Shown in pieces: positions 55,591 to 64,000 of a DNA stretch of 64,000 nt (the first letter of the stretch is position 1; each line of letters starts with the position of its first letter). Under the pieces are notes generated by a model. It was given only the letters and a program-made list of their open reading frames with translations, made no database searches and was not told the origin of the DNA. This stretch comes from Campylorhamphus procurvoides (Eukaryota > Chordata > Aves > Passeriformes > Dendrocolaptidae). A program made the position numbers and the translations under genes. The stretch lies in assembly GCA_013396655.1 (NCBI GenBank), contig WBMV01001908.1, positions 325 to 64,324 of the forward strand, written 5' to 3'.

Positions 55591-58500
55591 ACGCGGGTCA
55601 CCCGTGCCCAGTGCCGGCTCTCGCCCGACCAGCACCCAAGAGCGGGCGCCCACCTTCCCCCTGGCTTTGGTGCAGCCTCCTGGGGTGTGCGAGTGCACAC
55701 GTGGAGAGTCAGGACGGGCTGGGGCAAGGGATAGGCATGCCCGAACAGCACATTCGGGGCATCAGGTGACCCACGCACCCATTCTGATCAACTGTTCCAA
55801 AGGTGGCAGGCAAGAGAAAGGCAGGTTACCCTCAGCATCTTCTAAAGGGCTTGTTAATTGCTGCAAAAGATTCAAGACAGAGGTAAAAAAAACCTCCAGA
55901 AACACACAGGTCAGAAAAGACAAGTCTTTTTCCCACTAGGTCCCACTTCGTCCAACCTCTCATTTCACTCTTACCTCGTCGTCTCCACTGCAGCAGGATT
56001 TGGGTTTTTTTTATTTAGGTGCAGGGGGATATTCACATGATTCTTTGTCAGAGGCTGCTCACAGCCACATGCTGTCTGCAGACTACAATTTCCAGCCATG
56101 CCTGAGGTTAAACCTGACCCGTCACAGATACGCTGTTCCCCAGCCCTTACAGATCTGCCTTCTGGTTGGTCCTGCTGATAATTTTGTGTCCTGCCAAGTA
56201 CATAATGATGACAGTAATTATTTGCAGTCCAGTAGAGCCTAGAGGAATTTGGAGAGAACAGAGGCCTATGCCTGTTATGCTGTGTAAAAGTGTGGTTTGA
56301 TCCAAAGTGGGAGGTACAGCTTGTATGTACAGATCAATGTCTGCAAGTGCAGCAGCTGTAACACATCACAGTGAAAACCCAACATCCCTTAGGCTGAGCA
56401 CAAAGCCTGTGCAGATGTTCACACACGTGCGCCTTCTGCTGGTAAAGCTCACTAAAATCATTCCTTGCCCTCCAACCCATAACCCAGGAAGGGCTCACCC
56501 AGGTGGACAAGTGCCTCTGCAAATTTATGACCATGGTCTTACCAGAGTGGAACATGACATGACCCGCTCCTTACCTCTGATTATTGATGATGATTGCTTG
56601 TAGGGGTCTCAGTGATGGATCCATACCCCATCTGACAATGTACAGCACAACAAACCCACAGTTCCTGTGGGTTTTTTATAGTCGTCTTCAGCTTTCTTGC
56701 TCATATTACAAACTGTCCAGAAACATCTATGGAGATAACAGAAACATCAGTTAACTCCTGGGAGCTCATGGCCTCTGGCTCAGGTGGAGGCAGAACGGGA
56801 GCAAGTTAGAAGAAATAGGTAGCATGGTTGGGAGAGGCTACGTGCAGCCCAAAGGAACAGGGATTCAAATTGCTTTGAAATTGAAAGCTTAAATTAGACT
56901 GTTATTTGATGATAGCAAGCACTTGGTAATGATAGCTAGTAAAAGTGTAGGGATGGTATGTTTAATATTCTGCACTCTAGAATGAGAAATCATTTGAGCT
57001 TCCCTGCAGTTTAATGTTTTTTTTGTGCTGGATGGTTCATAGATATTAGATTGTGTCAGTGACTGTATGTGGAGGAGAAAGAATGAATTTTCAGGTGAAT
57101 TTGCAAAAATGAGCATATAGCAGGATACTTTCTGAAGCACCAATCATTCAGACTTCCCCTGGTGAGATCTATCTAGGCTCTTTTCTTCCCACAGAACAAA
57201 CATAATAGTAATAATAATGGTAATTGTAATAGTGACAACAATAACATGTAGTCCTTCCTACTGCACTTTTCATCAGTGAAGAAATGCTCAGAAAAATTCA
57301 TTTCAATCATTTCCATTCTTCAGAGCTAATAAAGGGAACCAGCCAGCCCAAACCACTGGCATTTATTTGGTGCTTTCAGACAGCTTAGCCTTTCCCTTTT
57401 CTAGAAAATCCAGGAATCCCTTTAGAGTATACACCTGGATTAAACAGGTCAGGTGGAGAAAATGTCAGAATGCTGATAGCAAATTTAAAAGAGTCACAAC
57501 CCCTTCAAATCCTTAACACTTGACAGAATTTTTCTTTGTAGTCTGAAATATAAGAGGTCATAGTGAGACAATCAGAAAATCAAACAGCCCCCATAGTTTT
57601 TAAGACCTGAAGTGCAGCTTCAGTGAGTCTTGACTGTTGACAGAATATTGCTTGTTCCTTTTCCTCAGAGCATTTTGCATTCTTCTGCCTGCATCTCAGG
57701 GAGAGAAACTACAAAAACGTATATGGTATGTTCCCTCAGGTGTCTTCTTGGCTGTGAGATACATATTGTATAATGTACTCTTCCTAGTGCAGAACATTTT
57801 AGCATGTGCATACACTCTCCTATGCTTAATGCAAGATTATTTGTGTGCTAAGGGCTTACCATCCATGAAGCCATCCAATATGGTCTTGCTTTCCCCACAT
57901 TATGTATCCTTGTATACATAATTTGTCCTTGCCTGCTTATTTTCTTGTGACTTAACAGCAGTCCAAGCTTCTAAATTCAGAAGCTCTCACTTGTTTCATT
58001 AGTTTTTAGTACTTAGTTCTGTGGTGTCTCAAGTGCAATGAGTATAAGAGGAATGAACAGTAGCATGAGCACAAGCTTACAATCAAGTTATGTACTGAAT
58101 TAAATATGGAACTCTGAGCTGTATGAACAATTGTCCATTTTCCCTGTCATAGTTTGCAACTCATAAATCTCTTTCCACTCCTGTCCCATTTTCCCATATT
58201 TTTTCCTAGATTCCAAGATGTTTTGGCATTAATTGAAATGGGTTTTGAATTAAAAGTCCCTGATCTGCACCTATCCATGGAAAGCCTGCTTTGTTTTTCA
58301 CAGACAGGGTTGCTCTTCTCTGTGCACATTACAAGACTTGTATGTTACAAGCTACCGAGCTGCCCTTAAAAAAGGAAGCACAGCTTGTTACAATTGAATA
58401 GGTTCTATGAAAAGTAGTTATATTTTAAAAGGCTTATAGCTATGAATATGGGGGAAGTAACCATGATGTTGCAGTGGACTTTAGGTGTAATGGACCTTGC

Positions 58501-60140
58501 TTGCTTGCCAATTGCCTCAGCCATATAATTTCATTAGTCTTATTTATAAACACGGCTGCTGACTCCTGTTTGAATACAAGGACTTCCTTTCTTAGAAAAA
58601 CAAAACTTCAAAAGATTTGTTACGTGCATTGTTTTGGTGTTGGGACTTTACTTAAATTGCTTCTCATTTGTCTTTGTGTCTTTGCAGGATACATTCATTT
58701 TTGTGCCTCTTCATCTTTCAGTATAGTCATTAACAAAACCACAAGGGTGTGTGCATTCATTTATAATGTCAATACAACAGCCTGAATTTTCCCCAGAGCC
58801 ACAGCATCTGTCACAGTGGGGACACACCTTCTCCCCCTGCTCCTAGTGCTGTCCCTCTCTGTTCCCATGCTGGGAGAGCTAAAGTGAGATGGGAGACCAG
58901 TGTCCACCTGGTAGGGAAAAAGTATGGTGAGTTACAGTGGGATTAGTGGGGTTTGGAGAGGAAGAGCATGCTCCTGGATGTGATTAAGCAAAGGGAAAAG
59001 GACCATACTGGGACAATATACATAGAGGAAAGACTAAATGCAGGCAATCAGTCAGCACTGAATTTGCCATTTTTCACTGATTTTGATCTCTCCCTTCTCA
59101 CCACATGCCAAGGAGGTAGAATTGGTTTGAGTTTCACAGAGACATGCCAGGCCTATTGCACTGCTTTCACCACTGAGCTCTCCCTCCATGCCTGGTTCCT
59201 GGTTTTGCTGACCGTAATTTCTCACAATCTTGGTCCCATAAAACATCAGGCATTCAGCTTTATCTATATCCTTGATTTGCAGTTTCCTTTTTTCCTTGAA
59301 TCTGTTGATTTATTTCGTTTCCTTCTCTCATACCCTGATTCCATGATATCCCTCTTCTGTACAGCCCAGGCTGACACTGCTCTACAGTGTAGCATGATCC
59401 TTCACTGTAGGAAAAAAAAGCCTGTAACTTTGTGGTGCTTAATTTCTGCAGTTTTTTGTTTATGACAGGTTCACCATGTCAACATCTGTCCTGTATTGTG
59501 TAGCAGAAATTACTGTATTACGAAAATTTTCTCTGCAAATAATGTGGATGGGTCGTGGCTATTTCTGTGGACTGAGCCTGCATATTGCTTCTGCTTCTGG
59601 CTACAGATTCCATAGCTGGAGATGAGAACTTTTGGGAACAGCAGAAGACTTCACTGTTCCCTGAAAAAAATGGAAAGTGGCAGTGAAGTTTGTAGAGGCT
59701 GGCTAGGACAGTGCTGCCTGCAGAATTCCTGAGAATCCAGCTGATGTAATTCCAACCTTGTCACCATGGTATGCCATGGTTTATGGTGCTGCTGCAAAAT
59801 TATGGGCAAGAGGTGATGTGTGGAAAGGACTCCAGACTCACTAATTTTGGAGGCATAGCAAAGGCAATAAGAAGATGTACTGTGTGAAGACTGGGTGAGG
59901 AATAACAAAAAGTGCCTTGTACACCCGCACACATTGCAGTGATGTGCGTTGGGAGAAATTGGTGGTGTTGCAGGATATTTTATATGTTTTACAAGGCAGG
60001 TAATGTGCAGTGCTTTCAGGGTCACTGGACAAAACAGCATGATCTAGGTCATCAAGTGCTGTTCCCTGCTAGTGCAAGGCCCACTGTCATTCAATCCCTT
60101 TTGTAAATGGATTGATCTTTATCTTAACAGCAAGCAAGTC
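55591..60140. other. Intergenic DNA upstream of HMGXB4
   Basis: No exon, RNA gene or clear mobile element that I can support. It contains an imperfect AAT/ATA trinucleotide-rich stretch near 57200-57246. ISX is the next gene upstream of HMGXB4 in mammals, but no homeobox sequence is present here. Confidence 0.65.
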
Positions 60141-60149
60141 TTATTTCCC

Positions 60150-60480
60150 CACAATGTTCACTGGGAGACTGTTCCAGAATCTCTTTTGTCTGATGGTTAG
60201 GAATCATCTCCTGATTACCAACCTAAATATATTCATAGTTAACTTGCATTCATTTGTTCTTGTGCCAACATCTTATTTTAGCTAATATCATTATTGTCTC
60301 TTGTTGCTGTTTTTGCTCAGAAGTATTTATAGAGAACTGTCATACCTCCACTCACTTCTCATTTTGCTAGGCTAAACAAGGCATGCTATCCTAGCTCCCT
60401 CCTAACTCCCCTCCTCCTTTCTCTCCTCATGCTGGCAGCCTTCCTCTGTGCTTGCTCTTGTTCTTCCCTGAAGCTGGACA
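60150..60480 (-). mobile_element. Old CR1-type LINE fragment
   Basis: The plus strand carries reverse-complement CR1-type 3' sequence of an older subfamily: GACTGTTCCAGAATCTC, TCTGATGGTTAGGAATC, CATTTGTTCTTGTGCCAACA, ATTTATAGAGAACTGTCAT and TTTTGCTAGGCTAAACAAG. It is well diverged with several gaps. Confidence 0.7.
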
Positions 60481-60884
60481 CAGCTTGCTCAGAGGTCTCA
60501 TTGGTGTATTATATGGCAACTTTTAATACTTCACTCTCCATAGGAATTGTGTGGGCTTTTTTTTTTTTCATGTATTCTTTTCTTTCATTGATTGCTGTCC
60601 AGATGGAAGTGAAGAGTTTTCAGCATTGTCTGGAGATGCTGAAGGTGTGACAGTCTGAGGAACAGTTTTGACCAGCCTCCCAATCATTCTCATATCTTTA
60701 CCATGTGCCTGGGCTGTGTTGTGATCACTTGTACACTGTACAAGGAGAATAAATTGTTCTTCCAAGAAGGACTGGTCCCAAATGAGGCACACAGGTCTGC
60801 GTGCCCCACATTTAGTTTGATAAGAAACCTAGGATAGAGTTTGGTGAGTTTTAGTTATGGTTTCGGACTGGAGGAATGTAAAAA

Positions 60885-60905
60885 AAAAAAAAAAGGGAAA
60901 AAAAA
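60885..60905 (+). repeat. Poly-A tract
   Basis: About twenty A residues interrupted by three G. No target-site duplication or retrogene body is evident beside it. Confidence 0.8.
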
Positions 60906-61784
60906 GCTGTTGTTTGTTTCTCTAAACTTGCAATACTTAGTGCACTTATGTAGAAAGAAGTAGAGAGATTGTATCAGTATATATCCCAGTAATAACTCAT
61001 TTCTTTTTTTAACAGTACCAGCCTGATAAGGCTATTGAGTACCTGTGCTGCACTTGGAGCACAGAAAGAATGGGATGCTTTACGGTCCTAAATTCAATTC
61101 ACGGTTAAATGTCTCAGGTAATGGAAGCTTTTACCACATCACTTGAGAACATTGTATTGTCTGCTAGATTTCATAAGCAAGGAGTTTTCTTTTTTATTTA
61201 GTTGAACTACTTGCTTTTTCTGAAGAAATAAATGGCCAAATAAAAAACAACTCTGAAAACCTCCCCCACTGAGTCTATTTCAGTTGTTGCTGTTTTCTTC
61301 ACATTTTCCTCCTTGAAATGCATTAGTTTCCAGTTGAAGGAACCTGAAGAAAAGATGATTATTACCAAGAAATTTGCAAATTAGCACAGCTCGAAACACC
61401 CCCACAGCAGTGTTCTAGTGAAATGAGTGAGGCTGGGCTAAAACCTCTATATATTTATTTGGATCATTCTATATTTGGATTTAGTGATCCTATTATTGAG
61501 CTGAAATTCAGGACTCTTTAGACACATTTGTCCTGGAAACAGCACTGGTAAATCACAAGCTCTGATAGGTGGGAGGATGAGGACGGCATCTAAGGTCTAA
61601 CAAGGAGAAGAGCAACAGACATTCTTCCATTTCTATTAAGTGCGTTTGCATATTTTCAGCACATTCAGCAAATGAATAGTTTCTGTGGATGGACAAAATT
61701 AGTGGTTAAAGAGAAGCAAAATGCACTATGTATAGGATGTGGGATATTGCAGTGCTATTATGCAAATCGATGCTATGCCTTCAG

Positions 61785-61905
61785 CAGGAGTTTTCAGTTC
61801 AATTTAGATCTACTTCAAGGGAGGAGAAGAGGGCATTTGAAGCAGACCACTAGGATGAGACTGATCATGGAAAAACTCCTCTATAAAGAAAGATTGAAAC
61901 ATTAA
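61785..61905 (+). mobile_element. Possible diverged CR1 fragment
   Basis: The stretch ACTAGGATGAGACTGATCAT followed by AACTCCTCTATAAAGAAAG and ATTGAAA resembles the coding-side end of the same old CR1 family as at 60.2 kb, in forward orientation. Similarity is patchy. Confidence 0.35.
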
Positions 61906-62582
61906 TGAAGAGAGAAGGGATGGGAAATGTACACCATATAAGGCAGAGTGCAGGAGAAAACACTACCACTAATCACTGGGGTTGTTTTTTTTTGTGAAAC
62001 AACAAGAAAGGATAGCTTAGTGGAGAGGAAGAAGACTGGTAAAAGGAAGATTTCTTCCATGACAAAAGGAGGTGGTGGAAATCCTTGCTTTCATGTTTCT
62101 TGCAGTACAGGAATGCAGTTTTAAACAAGGGCAGAAATTTCTGCGTTAATTCTAGTGTAATTACTGTAGTTGCAAATGTATTTTTATTTAAACTCTTCCA
62201 TTCTGGAAAGCACAGCCCTGCCATATTCCAGAACAGAAGTCAAATTTGGATTCTGAGAACTTGTCAAGAAATGCTCCTGGGAGACAAAAGATCCCATAAA
62301 AGTCAAATACAGCACTTCTTAAATATTCCTGCTCTGGTCATTGCTAGCAATAATGTCTCAGCAATATCTTTTGGGCTGAACACGATCTACACAACATTAT
62401 GTTCAGTATGTGCTGAAGACATCCAGCACTGAATTTTTCACCATATTCCTCTTTTTACCACAGGTAAGTTCACAGTTTATGTACATATTATCCTGCACTG
62501 CTATGCTAGTGTTACCTGCCAAGATTCACAGCATCTTTCCTTAAGCTCAGATGGTTACAAAAATCACCAGATGGCAGCAGAG

Positions 62583-62963
62583 TCATTTCTGGTCTCCTCT
62601 TGCCCTGAACTTGTCACAGCTGCATGCTCTGGGGTGCTCCTTGTAGCCACACTTCCTTGCAGAGTATTCACAGGCAGCTGTACCTGCTGAGAAAGTACTG
62701 GCCTCTTCCTCATCAAGAGATTTATGTTCTCCATTTAGTGCCTCCACGAAGACTGGGTTTAAGGGACGATTCTCTATTTTTTGTCCAGATACCTTGTTTT
62801 TATCCATAATTGCCATAATTTGTAGCTTGCAGACACTGGTGTATACACATGTTAACAGCTGTGTTCTTATGGTATGTTTTATGCTGCCAAGGTAATGCAG
62901 GGTAACTAACTTAGCTTTGGTTAAGAGCAGAGGCTCTCTCTGGACAGCAGAGGTTGAGTCCAT
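62583..62963 (-). CDS. Unrecognised 126-codon ORF with strong Kozak context
   Basis: The frame starts MDSTSAVQREPLLLTKAKLV in a strong context (GAGCCATGG) and runs uninterrupted to TGA. Its second half (NRPLNPVFVEALNGEHKSLD and onward, ending ARGDQK) is charged with six Cys, and first codon positions are purine-rich, as in real coding DNA. No similarity to a family I know and no clear partner exons. It may be a single-exon lineage-specific gene, an old retro-copy, or chance. Confidence 0.25.
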   Translation of the reverse strand: MDSTSAVQREPLLLTKAKLVTLHYLGSIKHTIRTQLLTCVYTSVCKLQIMAIMDKNKVSGQKIENRPLNPVFVEALNGEHKSLDEEEASTFSAGTAACEYSARKCGYKEHPRACSCDKFRARGDQK

Positions 62964-64000
62964 GGCTCAGGTATGAAAGTGGAAAATGGCAATTTGTTAA
63001 TGGCACTATTTGCTTTTGTTTTGCTGTTGTTTCATTGTTGCAACTGGCTTTGCTCAATAAAATGCTAAAAGCAAAGTGCTAAGAAGAGAGAAATACATTG
63101 GAGAATTAAATCAGAATAATTTTGGTCTGGAAAAATCCTCAGGTTTCCCAATTCTGGAATTTTCTGTGAAAAGGAATAATTCCCAGGCAGTTTCCCAGAT
63201 GCAACCATCAGACTATGAGGCTCCATAGCAGCTTGATAAATTTGTGCATAGGCAGGAAAGCAGCCTGGCTGATGGTGCCAGTGTTTATTTGCCTGCTTTC
63301 CCAAGAAACCTTACCAAACTTGAGCAGTCTTCAGGATCCCTTCAGATGTCAGTGTCAAAACCAGGAGAAAGTTTCCTCTGGTTTTTGTGGGTTCAATAGC
63401 TCCTTCCCTGCCTGCTTCAATGACAATCTGAGCTCTAGGTCAGGGGGAAGAAGGAAAGATTATTGTGATACTCCTGGTTTGATTTTTAACAGAAAAAGCC
63501 CCAAACACCCACCCAAAAAACAACCCACACTTTTATTCCTCCTTGAAGAGCTCTTTTCAGTGGAGTTTAGGGTCTGAAAATGGACCAAGACAACCGTGTT
63601 CAAACCTACTGGGAAGGACATGGCTCTTGTCACAGATTTCAAGACCGCCTTTACCAAATCCTCAAAAAATCAAGAAGTGCTGCTGTGCTCTGGAAAAGAC
63701 AGATGGAAGCTTATAAACTAATGGCCATCAAACATGTTCCTGGATAGAAACTCTTCCAAGGTCACCTCTTTGTAATTTATGAAATCACTAAATTTTATTT
63801 TTTTTTAATTGATGCTGACAGTTGGTGCATCTGGAAACTCTCACAAGGTTAAGGACTTAATTCTTATTCCTACAAGTGTTGCTATTGCAATTTGGTGGTG
63901 GAAAGAATCCCTCAAATTGGTTCTATTTCACACATTTTAAAAACCTTCTTTGAACGGCCAGAGTTGTGGAAAAGTAATAAGTAGAAAAGAAGACCATTTT

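Noticed and set aside
54717..55778. Long overlapping ORFs on both strands through the CpG island and minisatellite
   Set aside because: High GC removes stop codons and the repeat translates to VCPR-type periodic peptides in several frames. Some frames even bridge the N gap. None has exon structure.
58953..59465. 170-codon plus-strand ORF
   Set aside because: Composition is hydrophobic and Cys/Leu/Phe-rich from AT-rich DNA, with no coding-like codon bias, no recognised domain and a start context of no note. Consistent with chance.

Overview
This is a vertebrate nuclear window and almost certainly a bird. All protein-coding genes are split by GT-AG introns, the reconstructed proteins track known chicken and mammalian proteins closely, and several interspersed repeats are CR1 LINE 3' ends, the dominant avian retroelement. 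There is no sign of prokaryotic, viral or plasmid content. Two assembly gaps (39223-39776 and 55282-55310) both sit in CpG-rich, tandem-repeat-rich DNA at presumed promoters.

Three genes, all on the minus strand, fill most of the window and match the conserved amniote order HMGXB4 - TOM1 - HMOX1 (- MCM5). From right to left in the window, i.e. 5' to 3' for the genes: HMGXB4 (HMG-box protein; coding exons 53158 down to 42921, 10 coding exons, 606 aa), TOM1 (endosomal VHS/GAT adaptor; 14 of an expected 15 coding exons, 32394 down to 19992, first exon lost in the gap near 39.5 kb), and HMOX1 (heme oxygenase 1; 5 exons, 7602 down to 2097, 297 aa). I rebuilt every exon from splice sites and reading-frame phase, and the phases agree at every junction. 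The far left end (1-400) is moderately GC-rich with an E2F-type site and may be the approach to MCM5, but no MCM5 coding sequence is visible.

The 11-kb spacer between HMOX1 and TOM1 (about 7.7-18.7 kb) has no convincing known gene, but it holds clusters of stress-response elements (TGACTCAGC type, bound by NRF2/BACH1 with small MAF) about 1.6, 3.5 and 4.8 kb upstream of the HMOX1 start. This is the arrangement expected for the heme- and oxidant-inducible HMOX1 distal enhancers. The HMOX1 core promoter shows a TATA box, an initiator and a palindromic E-box.

The region right of HMGXB4 (55.3-64 kb) opens with a 55-bp minisatellite and is then largely gene-free, with old CR1 fragments. The most interesting unexplained signals are a 66-codon ORF with strongly coding-like codon use and one predicted membrane segment inside a TOM1 intron (23747-23947, minus), a 126-codon ORF with a strong Kozak context at 62583-62963 (minus), and a short coiled-coil-like open segment behind a good splice acceptor at 16766-16880 (minus). 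The genes are functionally separate (heme breakdown, endosomal sorting, chromatin), so their adjacency reflects conserved synteny and not an operon-like unit.
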